A stretch of 38,508 nt of DNA, from contig NZ_FOIL01000031.1 in NCBI RefSeq assembly GCF_900101295.1, positions 1 to 38,508 on the forward strand, given 5' to 3'. Shown here in pieces: positions 14,580 through 24,643 of the stretch (the first letter of the stretch is position 1; each line of letters starts with the position of its first letter). Source of the stretch: [Clostridium] aminophilum (GTDB taxonomy: Bacteria > Bacillota > Clostridia > Lachnospirales > Lachnospiraceae). The position numbers and the translations under genes were made by a program. The notes under the pieces are model-generated. The model ran no database searches, was not told the DNA's origin, and worked only from the letters and a program-made list of their open reading frames with translations.

Positions 14580-17441
14580 CTACCTTTTTTCACACACATA
14601 CCTCATATCACAATACTCACAAGCGTATGTATTCTGTGCCTTTAATTCAAATTTCTTTGCTTCAATATTCTGTACTGTCCGGGTGATCTCCTGTATTGTT
14701 TCATCTATAGCATTTCTGCTCCACTCGAATGAAATGATCGGATCCCCATCCAGTGTGCCGGTATAGTACAGATGCATTCTGCTGACCTTTTTACCATATC
14801 TTTTCTCGATCAGGTACGCATATATCTCCAACTGTTTTTTGTAATGATCGATCCTGTGAGGATTATCCCTGATATCCGGTTTTGGACCAGTCTTATAATC
14901 GACGATTTCGACCGTATCGCCGTCTCCCTCAACAAGATCGATAATTCCTTGGAGAATATAATCGTTTAGGACAAGATTGATCTCTTCCTCGGCTTTCCAT
15001 ACCTTTCCAAGCTCATTTTTTCTATGCCTGAAATACCGGATCACCTGAGACAACGCTTTTTCCTGTTGCTCATCTGTCAGCGAATAGCCGGTCTGCTCCT
15101 GCATACTCCGATAATTTAAGGAGAACCATTCTTTTATGGCTTCTTCATTTACCCTGTCTTTCTCTCCGTTGATAATGCATTTGTTCATGTCTTCCAATGT
15201 GGCATGAACAAGAGAACCAACAGAGGTATGGAACATCTTGTTTTGGGCAAATCCATACTCTTTATAGAACTTGTATTGCGTCGGGCAACCATCATAAAGT
15301 CCAATATGCGAAGTGAATGAATATACCCGTCTAAACCTGAGTGACCTGACCTTCTCAAATTGATCTGTTTTGTGAAACGCCCCCGTTTTGGGAAGCTCCC
15401 CGAGCATTGTCCCAAAATATTTCGGATCATCCTTCTTTGTTGCAAGCACGAGCATATTTTGCGCCCGCGAGAAAGCAACGTAATACAATCGCCAAAAGTC
15501 GTAGAACCTGATATATTCTCTCGGTTCGTAAGGCGGGCGATGAAAATATCTGCACTCCGCCGAGTACATCAGTGGGTCATATTCTTTCTTTGGCACATTC
15601 CCCAGTGATCCAACAACTACCACGGGAAATTCCAGCCCTTTCGATTGATGGATCGTCATAAAGGAGATGCATCCGGAAGGAGCATAATTGGCTTCATCCT
15701 CATACTCTCCAACCCCATCCACATACATATACTTCAGATATATATTGAACAGCTGCTCTGCAATCATCTCCTTGTTAGATCCTGTGATGTGATGCATATT
15801 GTGGAGAAAACTGAACCGAGCTATCATTCGGGATATTTCAGAAAGGTTCCGGGCACTCCTGCTCACATTCGGTTTTCCCGTTATATCCACCTCAAGATAA
15901 CGTCGAAATGGTTCAAATGCAAACAGCCTGTATAATATATCGAGTAACCCTTCTTCGCTGTCATCAGAAAGATCCCGTATCTCAGTGGTCCACTGCTCTA
16001 AAAATCCCTTCAGCGCATCGTCGTCCCGGATCAAAGTGACTGCCTCCCTGCGGCAGGCCTTATAGTATTCTTTTAATTCAGAACTGATCGGATATCGAAA
16101 TGAATCATTTTTCAATCCTTGGATATAATGCGGAAAGCAAAACATGATGCAGCCAAGCGCCTGTTTTACTTCCGTTCTCTCAAAAAACATCTCCGATCGC
16201 GGAGAATATACCGGAAATCCATTGGCTTCAAGGAATTCTGCGATTTCCCTGGCTTCTGATCCTTTAACCGATCGAAACAGAAACGCAATCTGATTCAGAT
16301 CTGTTATATTTCCATTTGTCTTTAGTTTTTTTACAAAAGCCAGCACCTCTTCTTTTTCAGCCTCAGGAGACGCTCCTGCGCATGCATATACTGCAGGAGC
16401 ATCGCTTTTCCCCGTTTTACACGCCTTCAACCGCTTCGGGAAACGGTATTTTCCCCAGTCAAAACAGCCGGCTCCCGAATCAGCCATCCACGAACTATAG
16501 AACCGGATTATCCCCGGTTCTGATCTGTAGTTTTCGTCAAGATAAAAGACCTTGCATTCATCTTTCTGAAATCTGTCTGCAAACTCCAGAATATTCCTGA
16601 TGGTCGCTCCCCGGAATCTGTACATTCCCTGATCGTCATCACCCACTACACATATATTTTGCGACTTGCCCGCCAACTTTAAAACAAGCTGTTCCTGAAT
16701 GTAGTTTGTGTCCTGGTATTCGTCTACCATGATATATCGGATCTTTTCCTGAACCGCCTGAAGGATCCTTTCATCTCTGTCGAGCATATCCAGCGTTTTC
16801 GTCTGAATCGATGAAAAGTCCATTACATTCTTACGCGCAAGCAATGATCTGTAACGGAGGACAAGTTTTCCCAGAAACCGCAAATCCTCATCTTCGTCTT
16901 CAGACATTGCCTGAACGTCAACCCGCTCCTCCATCATCTGGTTGACATATCTGCATATCTTCATGGAATTTTTCCAGTCTTCCTGTTTCCGAACATTTTC
17001 TGTCGATGCAATATGTCCATTAAAACCTCGAAGATGGCAAAACTCTTCCATATTTCTGCAAACGATGTATGCCTGCTCAAAGGCGTCGATCACTCGACTC
17101 TGCTTATTACCGGACAGTTCTTCAGAATACTCCTTCATGAGCCTTAAACAGACACTGTGAAAAGTTCCTATATACATATCATTGATATTGATCTTGCAAT
17201 CGACATCAATGCTCATAAACTCATCAGATATTCTGGTGAGCAGTTCTTTTGCTGCTTTTTCGGTAAAGGTAACAACCATGATCGAAGACGGATCTGCATT
17301 TTTCTCAAACACGAGATACGCGATTCGTTTAACAAGCGTGTAGGTTTTTCCGGTTCCCGGACCGGCTATGATCAGCATTGGTCCTTCCGTGTTGGTTATC
17401 GCCTTTTTCTGACCGTCATTCGCCCCGCTTAAATCTACCAT
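14580..17441 (-). CDS. UvrD/Rep helicase fused to a PD-(D/E)XK nuclease with Fe-S staple (AddAB-like)
   Basis: The 953-residue superfamily 1 helicase has Walker A AGPGTGKT (about 26-33), motif II MVDEYQDT, motif III VGDDDQGMYRFRGA, and motifs V/VI TIHQSKGLEF and YVAFSRAQ. The C-terminal nuclease (about 710-953) has the RecB-type core, GSLVHATLE, an Asp in QGIIDLV, and EIVDYKTGP. Four Cys form an AddB-like Fe-S staple: one before the nuclease (DGCPTQYKF) and three at the end (CEYCDMRYVC). Such enzymes unwind and resect DNA ends for recombination, or attack foreign DNA. It is a single polypeptide carrying both activities. Gaps of three bases to the DUF1351 gene and to the exonuclease gene show one operon. 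Confidence 0.9.
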   Translation of the reverse strand: MVDLSGANDGQKKAITNTEGPMLIIAGPGTGKTYTLVKRIAYLVFEKNADPSSIMVVTFTEKAAKELLTRISDEFMSIDVDCKININDMYIGTFHSVCLRLMKEYSEELSGNKQSRVIDAFEQAYIVCRNMEEFCHLRGFNGHIASTENVRKQEDWKNSMKICRYVNQMMEERVDVQAMSEDEDEDLRFLGKLVLRYRSLLARKNVMDFSSIQTKTLDMLDRDERILQAVQEKIRYIMVDEYQDTNYIQEQLVLKLAGKSQNICVVGDDDQGMYRFRGATIRNILEFADRFQKDECKVFYLDENYRSEPGIIRFYSSWMADSGAGCFDWGKYRFPKRLKACKTGKSDAPAVYACAGASPEAEKEEVLAFVKKLKTNGNITDLNQIAFLFRSVKGSEAREIAEFLEANGFPVYSPRSEMFFERTEVKQALGCIMFCFPHYIQGLKNDSFRYPISSELKEYYKACRREAVTLIRDDDALKGFLEQWTTEIRDLSDDSEEGLLDILYRLFAFEPFRRYLEVDITGKPNVSRSARNLSEISRMIARFSFLHNMHHITGSNKEMIAEQLFNIYLKYMYVDGVGEYEDEANYAPSGCISFMTIHQSKGLEFPVVVVGSLGNVPKKEYDPLMYSAECRYFHRPPYEPREYIRFYDFWRLYYVAFSRAQNMLVLATKKDDPKYFGTMLGELPKTGAFHKTDQFEKVRSLRFRRVYSFTSHIGLYDGCPTQYKFYKEYGFAQNKMFHTSVGSLVHATLEDMNKCIINGEKDRVNEEAIKEWFSLNYRSMQEQTGYSLTDEQQEKALSQVIRYFRHRKNELGKVWKAEEEINLVLNDYILQGIIDLVEGDGDTVEIVDYKTGPKPDIRDNPHRIDHYKKQLEIYAYLIEKRYGKKVSRMHLYYTGTLDGDPIISFEWSRNAIDETIQEITRTVQNIEAKKFELKAQNTYACEYCDMRYVCEKR

Positions 17442-17444
17442 TGA

Positions 17445-18245
17445 TCAATCTCCACAAATTTCATAGTTTGCACCTATTGCCCTGGCAAAATCAAGAATTT
17501 GATCTATCTTACCCTTATTGGCAAAGAATTTTACGGTCGTACCGTTTTTTTCATCGACGACTACCGCCTTTTCCGCTTCCTTTCTGTCCTGAACAGGAAT
17601 CTGATCCGCATGATCCAGTCCGACCCTGCTCATCGCCCGAGCCAACTCTTCGTGCTTTTTTTTCGCTTCGTCTACCGACAGTGTAGCCGCATATACCTCG
17701 AGCAAACTGTCGATGAACGGAGAGTTCATGTCCTGAATTTCATTGATATCTCTCACTGACTGATCGATTGCCGCAATCATCTCTTCCTGATATTTTGCAT
17801 TTGTTGTGGTCTTATTCAGCCATTTCGGATCCAGTATCTTTTCAAATAAAGCATCTGCATACTTACCCAGATCTTTCGCCTTCTTGTCGTAGTAAGCACG
17901 GATTTGTTCCTCTTTCGCCTGCTTTTGACGCTCGGTAAAATCCTTAACTACCGCATCGATCTGCGTTCTCTGCTCCTCGATCATAGACACAAGTTCTTTG
18001 ATCTGCGGCTCCATGACAGAATATGGGGCCAGACATCTTTCCTTATATTCTTTCCGACGGTCTTCCACCATTTTTTTTGCCTTTGAAAGCGTCGCTTTGT
18101 CAGCCTTTGCCGACTTAATGGTCTCATCGGTATACACAGTGGTCCTGTAAACTTCCAACTCCAATTCCAGTTCACTCTTAATTTTCGCGAAATCCCACGT
18201 GGAAATGTCTTTCTGCTCTAAATCAACGATCTGCAACTCATTCAT
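17445..18245 (-). CDS. DUF1351 phage-type coiled-coil protein
   Basis: The 266-residue protein matches the layout of DUF1351 (PF07083), a family known mainly from Firmicutes phages next to single-strand annealing genes. An N-terminal alpha/beta part is followed by a long charged coiled coil (about 40-130; KAKKMVEDRRKEYKERCLAPY and following) and a small C-terminal domain (TTVKFFANKGKIDQILDFA). No enzyme motif is seen. The start at 18245 (ATG) is preferred over a TTG two codons upstream because GGAG lies seven bases before it. It is the first gene of the operon with the helicase-nuclease and the exonuclease, so a scaffold or loader role is plausible but inferred. Confidence 0.8.
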   Translation of the reverse strand: MNELQIVDLEQKDISTWDFAKIKSELELELEVYRTTVYTDETIKSAKADKATLSKAKKMVEDRRKEYKERCLAPYSVMEPQIKELVSMIEEQRTQIDAVVKDFTERQKQAKEEQIRAYYDKKAKDLGKYADALFEKILDPKWLNKTTTNAKYQEEMIAAIDQSVRDINEIQDMNSPFIDSLLEVYAATLSVDEAKKKHEELARAMSRVGLDHADQIPVQDRKEAEKAVVVDEKNGTTVKFFANKGKIDQILDFARAIGANYEICGD

Positions 18246-18367
18246 AATCAATCTCCATTATTGTTTTTTTCTTTCGCACCTAAAAATATAATCATCAGGA
18301 GCTAATCGTCTGAGACTTCCAAGAATAATAGTCTTTTTCACGACAGTGAAATCATTCGTATGTATTC

Positions 18368-20128
18368 TTAATTAGCCTTTACGCATTCCCTCTCCCGGTC
18401 TTTTGATCTGAGCTCTGATAAAAAATTCTCTAATTCCTCACAGTTATCCACATGATGTTCTTTCGCCAACAATATATACTTTTCGCACACATCCTCAGGC
18501 AGCCATGACTGATAGTTATAAAATACTCTCAAAACATTCTTATAATTCACTCCCTCATATAATCTCCAGTCATCAAACAATTCCTCCCAGAATTTTTTTT
18601 CTCCAACAGCGTTTGCAAGAGCTTCCCCCACAGAAGGGAAAAGCTTTCCCCTTAGGAACCGCCAACTACAACCAAATTCTGATGACACCGAAAACTCCGT
18701 GATTTCCCCATACTGTCTATTTGAGAAAGGATATCCCACATACCCATCAAATTTCATGTCTGGATATTCTTTCCGAAACCAATCTATTGTGCTAGTTAAT
18801 ATGCAATCCCCATTCAGAGCGAGTGTCCCATTCTCGTCACAAAGTAGATTCAATGGGGATATTGTTATATTAAATCCCTCCTCAACAAGATTAACGGAAA
18901 TTGGATTCCGATAATACCAAAACTCTTCAATGAAGTCATCCACATCTTCTTCGCAAGCAGAAGTCAATTTCCTAATCTCGTTGTCCCATTTCTTTCTGAA
19001 AACTGTTTGAAATGCATTACTCGCCTTGATCGCCGTTTTCTTATCGGTTTTAAATTCAATCCGGGACTGCCCATCCATTCCCGCGTTTGAAAGAATCCAT
19101 AATGTCTCCCCTAATACAAAGTCATCCTTTGTTGAATCATTGTGAGAGATTTCATCCGTGCTGTTTGGATCATTACTTTGCAATTCATAATCTCCGACAT
19201 ATTCCAACATAGTTTTTTTTAGTTTTCGTTTTTGTTTAAGGTAAGGGTGACAAAGCAACTCTGCTACCAGTTTTTTCGATAAAAGTTTTTCTCTTAGCAT
19301 CAACTCAAAGGAAAAGGTTCCCAGTTCTTCCGCAAACTTATTCTCATTTTCCTTTATATAATCAAAGTAACTGTCCTTATATTTTTCGATTTCTGTGATC
19401 CCTGCCTGCATTGCATATAGGAACTCAAATGTCACGTCTTCTTTATAACCCGCCGGGATATCGTCAAGCGGTCCTCCAAGATATATACCGCTCCCCAGAT
19501 CATGTATAAGATCACGGTTATAAAATGCAAAATGATAATCATGCCAAGAATCCAGGACATACCAATTTTCATCGTGATCCAATCCCTGAGAGAAGTATTT
19601 TCCATATCCTCTCATAGCTTCATATTCATCGAAATAACAGCTCTCTATTTCTGTGTTCAATATCTCTTGTATGCTCCTCGGAAGATATACAATAAAAAGA
19701 TATCCATTATCCCCACAGAAAGCATCTCTGTTTATTCTTGTCACTCCTTCCGGCACTTTATATTCTGCCGCTCTCTTTCTCGCGGGATACGCCAACAACT
19801 CTGTCTTATCATAATTAAACAGCACACCCTCAATGACCGAATAGGTTTCCGATCTTCCTACACGGAATTCCCTGATTCCACTTCCTTCAAAAGCTTTCGA
19901 TTTTATTTCTGGATTCCCTTTTATGGTTATTGATCCAATATATGGGCACCTAAAGAATGCTTCACTTTCTATTATTTCCAGGCTTTCCGGAAGAACGATC
20001 TTTTTAATGGACGCAACATCTGAAAACGCGCCTTTCTCTATTATTCGTATTCCCTCAGGAATATAGACTTCAGAATCAGTTCCCTCGTATCTAAAAAACA
20101 CACCCTCTTCTTCGCTGTATCTCATCAT
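18368..20128 (-). CDS. Cytoplasmic protein with BspA-type leucine-rich repeats
   Basis: The 586-residue protein opens with LRR_5 (BspA/TpLRR) repeats over about residues 10-160 (VYIPEGIRIIEKGAFSDVASIKKIVLPESLEIIESEAF; EGVTRINRDAFCG). There is no signal peptide or membrane segment, so it is probably cytoplasmic, unlike most BspA surface proteins. The remaining 420 residues are acidic and aromatic-rich and are not recognised. GGGAGG lies nine bases before the ATG. It is AT-rich and lies about 200 bases downstream of yhaN, with a diverged repeat between, and 122 bases upstream of the DUF1351 operon. The role is unknown; such proteins are often accessory-island cargo. Confidence 0.75.
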   Translation of the reverse strand: MMRYSEEEGVFFRYEGTDSEVYIPEGIRIIEKGAFSDVASIKKIVLPESLEIIESEAFFRCPYIGSITIKGNPEIKSKAFEGSGIREFRVGRSETYSVIEGVLFNYDKTELLAYPARKRAAEYKVPEGVTRINRDAFCGDNGYLFIVYLPRSIQEILNTEIESCYFDEYEAMRGYGKYFSQGLDHDENWYVLDSWHDYHFAFYNRDLIHDLGSGIYLGGPLDDIPAGYKEDVTFEFLYAMQAGITEIEKYKDSYFDYIKENENKFAEELGTFSFELMLREKLLSKKLVAELLCHPYLKQKRKLKKTMLEYVGDYELQSNDPNSTDEISHNDSTKDDFVLGETLWILSNAGMDGQSRIEFKTDKKTAIKASNAFQTVFRKKWDNEIRKLTSACEEDVDDFIEEFWYYRNPISVNLVEEGFNITISPLNLLCDENGTLALNGDCILTSTIDWFRKEYPDMKFDGYVGYPFSNRQYGEITEFSVSSEFGCSWRFLRGKLFPSVGEALANAVGEKKFWEELFDDWRLYEGVNYKNVLRVFYNYQSWLPEDVCEKYILLAKEHHVDNCEELENFLSELRSKDRERECVKAN

Positions 20129-20154
20129 TTTTATTTTCCTCCCATGCTGCCTAA

Positions 20155-20300
20155 AGTATATTCCTATCTTTTTTGTCTTTTGCTGAGTCGTTTACCTGGC
20201 GGGGACCTGGGTTAAACATCACCATCCAATTCATCGACGTCAATTATTTCTCTTGTTTTAAGAAAACTCGCGCTGTTATAATTTCATTCTCCATTGTGAG
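20155..20300. repeat. Diverged direct repeat, copy A (between yhaN and the LRR gene)
   Basis: This segment matches 24230-24310 and 24446-24514 in the same orientation. Shared blocks include GTATATTCCTA.CTTTTTT, CCAATTCATC.ACGTCA, CTCTTGTTTTAAG and TTTCATTCTCCAT. Copy B is the same sequence with an insertion of roughly 130 bases. Together the copies bracket yhaO-yhaN. Confidence 0.75.
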
Positions 20301-20327
20301 TTAACAGGCTGTCATTTGACGCTTCAC

Positions 20328-22976
20328 TTATGCCTTTCTACTGTTATGGCATGTCATATAAATTATCTGATTTTTTTTAGAAAGCTCGTTTATGAATTTG
20401 ATTCCATATTCCGTTTTCTCATTATCAAAATTCACAAATGGATCGTCAAATATGATAAATGGCTTCTCTCCTTCATACATAGCATCTATCATGGCCATTC
20501 GTCTGCACAACCCAACCAGATCCTTATATCCTTCGCTAAGTAGGCCAATATCTCTATGAGCACCTTCTGCAACTTTTGTCACATTCAGGTTAGCGTCAAG
20601 GTCATATGCATTAGATTCATCACCTGTCAGTAACGTATAGTACTTATCAAATGCTGTCTGCATCGGCTGCATATAATGAGCAAGGAAACTATCTTTTGCC
20701 TTAGCAAGATATTCCTGTGTCTTCTCAACTATCTCATATTGATGCTGTAGAGTATTTCTTTCATCGAGCTTTGCTTGATAAGTATCTTCCGCCTGACTGA
20801 TACTTTCTAATTTTTCTTCGAGCTCTTTTATCTGATTCTGAACTACGTTTCTTATTTCTTGTAATTCTGTCTTTCGTTCATCAAGAGACTTTGCGGAAAC
20901 AGTTAATTCCTCCATTGTCTCATCAAATTCCGGAGCTTTCAGGGCTTCAAATGAAGCAACATCGTTATCCGCTTCAAAAAGACTCAGTTGTTTCTTTCTC
21001 TTTTCAAAAGACTCTTCTTTTGTCTGTAAAATTCCAAGATTTTTTCTCAGATCCGATACCAGAGTTAGCGGATCCGTTTCCGAATTATCACTATATTTTG
21101 CTACCCATTCATTTATTGCCGATCGAGCTTTTCTATATTTTTCTTCAATAGCATTTTGTGTTGCAGCTTTATTCTCAAGCGCAACATATGTCTTGATATC
21201 ACTCTCTAAGTGATAGAGTTCCGCTTCAAATCTGTCTTCCGCACACTTGATGCCATATTCTTCAAACACCGCTTCAATACCCTGGACTGTCTTTTCAACA
21301 GCATCCTCGTAATTCTTTTGGTTATATGCTGATACTTTCTTATTTAATTCATTGTATTTTATTGACGCAGTCTTAAGGTCATATAGCTGATTCAGCAGTT
21401 TATCCTGTCTCGGCACGCTTCCATACGCCGTAACAAACTCTGTAATCTCTTTTTCTTTCTGCTTTAAGAACATTTCTTCATGTTCAATTTTTTCCTTCAG
21501 CGCTTTTACACTCTCCGGAAGTTCTGGTTTCTTTTCTGATTCTGCTTCTTTCTTATTTCCAACCATTACTCCAGCAATCAACAGCACGGCGCCAACAGCT
21601 ACCCCTGCAAATCCGGCAGGATTCTTTGCCGCAAGATAGATAGCGATCCCTGCCACTACTGCTAATACACCAATAATGATGAGTACCATATTAGGAGCAG
21701 ATTTCTTTGACTGGTTCGAAGCTGCATTCTCGATGTTGAAGATCTGTGTTTCAAGATTTGCTTTATTACCAGGCAGTGCCTGTTGGATACCATTCATTTT
21801 CTGGCAATCATCGATTAACTGATCTACTGTCGAAGTATTTGGTGTTCCATTTCGAAAACTAGTTTTCATCTGCTCCAGCTGACGAAGTTCTTCATTTGTC
21901 GGTTTTCCGATTTCCATATCCTTTCGGAAAGCCGATAATTTCTTAATATCTTGTTCAGTAATATTTAGCTCGTTTTGTGTAGGCGTCCCATTTTCAAACT
22001 TTTTCTTCAAACTCTCATACTGTGCCACCTCATCATCTTTTAGCACAGCGTTCTTTACCTCTGCAGATACTAATGTGTAATCGTTCGCATCCTTAGAAAA
22101 TCTTGCAATGTCGTCTTGTGTTGGTACTTCTTTCTGGAACAGTTTCTTTGTTTCAGCCAGTTCCTTTGCCGCATCCTCAAGTTCTTTCTTAAGCCCGTTA
22201 TACTGCTCTTTTTTTGTCCCAACATTCAGATATTCACTTAATATGTTTCTTTTCTCATTAACGCTTCGTAGCTGCTTATTAATCGATTCCAGTTCTTTAT
22301 TACACTCCTGAATCTTCGCATTTTGTTCGCTGTAATTATTTTCTATGACTGTCTTCTGGTCTACCTGATACTTTAATTCTGTGATCTGCGGCTCCAGTTT
22401 TGCCAAAAGGCCTGTATTTCGTTTTGGTGTCAGGCTTAACAGTTTCTTAGTAAGAGCATTATTTGCCGGTTCATACATCGACATATCTGCTGTCTCATTG
22501 GAAAGATTTCCTATTTTGGCACTGATTTGAGATGTTGGCTCAGTACTGCCGACCTGCTGTTGGCCAATGAATACCGTGTTGGCAAAAGATTTCATATCAA
22601 TTCCAAAAATTTCTTCACCGATATTTGATGAATAGTCTTTTGTCGGAAGGTTTGTTGCCACATCATACAATTCAAATGAATCGTGATTTTTTGATTTAAA
22701 AACTCTTTCGATACGATACTGCTTATCATGGAGTTCAAATGATAATGTTCCACCATAGGTTCCATTCTGCCATGGTGTATAATGGCGCCTCTCATTTTCA
22801 ATATCATTTCTCTTTCCATCATTGTCAAATCCGTAGAACATGACTTTAATGAAAGTAACAAGTGTTGTCTTTCCCCATCCATTCTCATGAAAGATGTTAT
22901 TGATACCACAATTAAAATCAATGTCGAAATGATGCAGCGTCCCGAAATTATCGATATGCGCATGTATTAATCTCAT
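20328..22976 (-). CDS. YhaN/SbcC-like AAA ATPase with coiled coil and two membrane segments
   Basis: The 882-residue protein is a Rad50/SbcC-type ATPase of the YhaN kind. It has an N-terminal half-site with Walker A HENGWGKTTL (about 31-40), long coiled coils, and two hydrophobic segments at about 428-472 (MVLIIIGVLAVVAGIAIYLA and FAGVAVGAVLLIAGVMV) where a zinc hook might be. The C-terminal half-site has the ABC signature LLSEGYKDL and Walker B FIIFDDPFVNFD. A spaced F..G.PT..E motif repeats at about 280-390. It overlaps the upstream phosphoesterase gene by four bases (ATGA), so translation is coupled. Known relatives form SbcCD-like complexes acting on DNA ends; the membrane segments suggest work at the membrane. 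Confidence 0.85.
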   Translation of the reverse strand: MRLIHAHIDNFGTLHHFDIDFNCGINNIFHENGWGKTTLVTFIKVMFYGFDNDGKRNDIENERRHYTPWQNGTYGGTLSFELHDKQYRIERVFKSKNHDSFELYDVATNLPTKDYSSNIGEEIFGIDMKSFANTVFIGQQQVGSTEPTSQISAKIGNLSNETADMSMYEPANNALTKKLLSLTPKRNTGLLAKLEPQITELKYQVDQKTVIENNYSEQNAKIQECNKELESINKQLRSVNEKRNILSEYLNVGTKKEQYNGLKKELEDAAKELAETKKLFQKEVPTQDDIARFSKDANDYTLVSAEVKNAVLKDDEVAQYESLKKKFENGTPTQNELNITEQDIKKLSAFRKDMEIGKPTNEELRQLEQMKTSFRNGTPNTSTVDQLIDDCQKMNGIQQALPGNKANLETQIFNIENAASNQSKKSAPNMVLIIIGVLAVVAGIAIYLAAKNPAGFAGVAVGAVLLIAGVMVGNKKEAESEKKPELPESVKALKEKIEHEEMFLKQKEKEITEFVTAYGSVPRQDKLLNQLYDLKTASIKYNELNKKVSAYNQKNYEDAVEKTVQGIEAVFEEYGIKCAEDRFEAELYHLESDIKTYVALENKAATQNAIEEKYRKARSAINEWVAKYSDNSETDPLTLVSDLRKNLGILQTKEESFEKRKKQLSLFEADNDVASFEALKAPEFDETMEELTVSAKSLDERKTELQEIRNVVQNQIKELEEKLESISQAEDTYQAKLDERNTLQHQYEIVEKTQEYLAKAKDSFLAHYMQPMQTAFDKYYTLLTGDESNAYDLDANLNVTKVAEGAHRDIGLLSEGYKDLVGLCRRMAMIDAMYEGEKPFIIFDDPFVNFDNEKTEYGIKFINELSKKNQIIYMTCHNSRKA

Positions 22977-24124
22977 AACTCAATCTCCTCCCCATTCAAA
23001 ACCTGAAGCGCACAGCGTATCATTTCTCGTTTGTCATCTTCCTTTATACTTTCATCCTGCTTGATAAGTCGTACAAATTCTCCTTTAAGTGATGTATCAA
23101 GATTATACGACTCATAATCGATGGCGATTTTTGAATGGTCTTTCGCTCTTACACAATAGAACCGTCCATTAAATGTTTTTACTATCAGTGAAAGGTCTTT
23201 CTCCGCCTTTACATCCGCTTCTCCGGTCAGTACAAATTTTACCAGGTCCGTCTCCTTGCACTCATAATTTGTCAACTCTGCCTCAATGTTTCTAATGATG
23301 TCACTTGTTGAGTTGCAGTTACTCACATCTACCGGGATTTCATACAGTTTCCTCATCGCAAATGGAATAAATTCACGCGTGGCCAAATGTGTCTTTTCGT
23401 TAATATCGATTACCACAAAACCATGATCCCCTGTTTCATCATAGCCTCGCCCCTCCAGACATCCCGGATAGCAGAAGCTCCCTCTTGCGTCCAGCTTACC
23501 ATCCTGATACTGATGTATATGTCCTAGCGCGAGGTAATCGATATTCTTATTCTTTAGTTTGGATAAGTCAATCACTTCAGCATCGTCCTTAACACCATAC
23601 TGACTGAGCTGTCCGTGCATCGTTACAATATTATAGGATTCCGGTTGCAGGAACAGTGTGGAATAAACGTCCGCACTATTCTGATTTTCAAGTTCGATTC
23701 CAGTAAGTACTATTTTATAATTTTCATTATCATTGATAATGTAAGATGTCCATGTGTCCTTGAATGTAAACAGGTTCTCCGGAACAACATCTAATGATTC
23801 AATGATATTGGATAAATCATGATTTCCCTGCAAATAATAGAATTTGATATTGGGGTTAGCCCTTATCGTTTCAAATACGATGTTCTTCGCATGGACTGAG
23901 ATGGTTTTCTTATCAAATAGATCTCCAGCGATGATTACTGCACTGATGTTCTTCGTTTTTACATAATCGACCAGACGGATAAAGTTATGAAGCAGTTCAT
24001 TCTTTCTTTCCTTTGCCTGTTCGTCTGTAAGATGTGTGGTCATTTTAGAGTCCAAGTGCAAGTCTGCACAATGACAAATCCTCATATTTTTCTTGTATGA
24101 TGTACTCACAACCAAATACATCAT
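22973..24124 (-). CDS. YhaO/SbcD-like calcineurin-type phosphoesterase (putative nuclease)
   Basis: The 383-residue protein (from the 24124 start) has the metallophosphoesterase motifs in order: CADLHLD, AGDLFD, QGNHD, MHG and LGHIH. They match the two-metal site of SbcD/Mre11/YhaO. A C-terminal capping domain follows. The start at 24124 (MMYL) is chosen for its AGAAAGGA site; an internal Met at 24085 (MRICHCADLH) is the usual SbcD-like start and remains possible. It is translationally coupled to the YhaN-like ATPase. The two probably form a nuclease-ATPase complex for DNA-end processing. AT-rich. Confidence 0.88.
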   Translation of the reverse strand: MMYLVVSTSYKKNMRICHCADLHLDSKMTTHLTDEQAKERKNELLHNFIRLVDYVKTKNISAVIIAGDLFDKKTISVHAKNIVFETIRANPNIKFYYLQGNHDLSNIIESLDVVPENLFTFKDTWTSYIINDNENYKIVLTGIELENQNSADVYSTLFLQPESYNIVTMHGQLSQYGVKDDAEVIDLSKLKNKNIDYLALGHIHQYQDGKLDARGSFCYPGCLEGRGYDETGDHGFVVIDINEKTHLATREFIPFAMRKLYEIPVDVSNCNSTSDIIRNIEAELTNYECKETDLVKFVLTGEADVKAEKDLSLIVKTFNGRFYCVRAKDHSKIAIDYESYNLDTSLKGEFVRLIKQDESIKEDDKREMIRCALQVLNGEEIEL

Positions 24125-24227
24125 TTTTCCTTTCTGATTGATATTGTGGTTCAAGATTCAAGTCTGCATGGATAAGCGCAGGCGGATATCGCAGTATCAG
24201 ACTTTATGGAAGGAAGCTTCCTGTATG

Positions 24228-24514
24228 ATTTAACGTATATTCCTAACTTTTTTCATGCTTTTGCGTGGATTGAATGACATCAGACCAATTCATCAACGTC
24301 AGTTCTTTTAATCACCCTACAGGCATGTTTATGTTTCTCTATCACTCATAATATATGACCCGCATAGTCAGAATCTGTCTATCTACAAATAACACTGCAA
24401 TTCTTCAAATCCTGACAACGTATCATTCGATGACGCCCCTGCCATACTGTCAACTATTCCTCTTGTTTTAAGGAATCACGCGCTGTATTAATTTCATTCT
24501 CCATCGCGCGATTT
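24228..24514. repeat. Diverged direct repeat, copy B (upstream of yhaO)
   Basis: Copy B of the repeat described at 20155-20300 is split by about 130 bases of unrelated sequence (24311-24445). With copy A it flanks the yhaO-yhaN pair. The stretch TTTCATTCTCCAT in both copies covers a GGAGAATGA stop context on the minus strand. Confidence 0.7.
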
Positions 24515-24643
24515 AAACATGATATATCGGCTTTCTCTCTTTTTCTGCCATAATTTCAGTGTGTCATAGAAGGCCTTGGTTAATTCACTTATACAGACTT
24601 TTCCACCCTCGCTCGTGCCAGTACAAGAAACGCTTACCTGCAT
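24494..24643 (-). pseudogene. Possible gene tail or 49-residue small ORF before yhaO
   Basis: A 49-codon frame (MQVSVSCTGTSEGGKVCISE then LTKAFYDTLKLWQKKRESRY) ends in repeat B. Upstream, protein-like sequence can be followed only by changing frame near 24665, and a stop lies in frame at about 24680. There is no good Shine-Dalgarno site. It reads like the decayed 3' end of a larger gene. The family is not recognised. It is the only gene-like content in the 24125-24782 gap. Confidence 0.35.
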
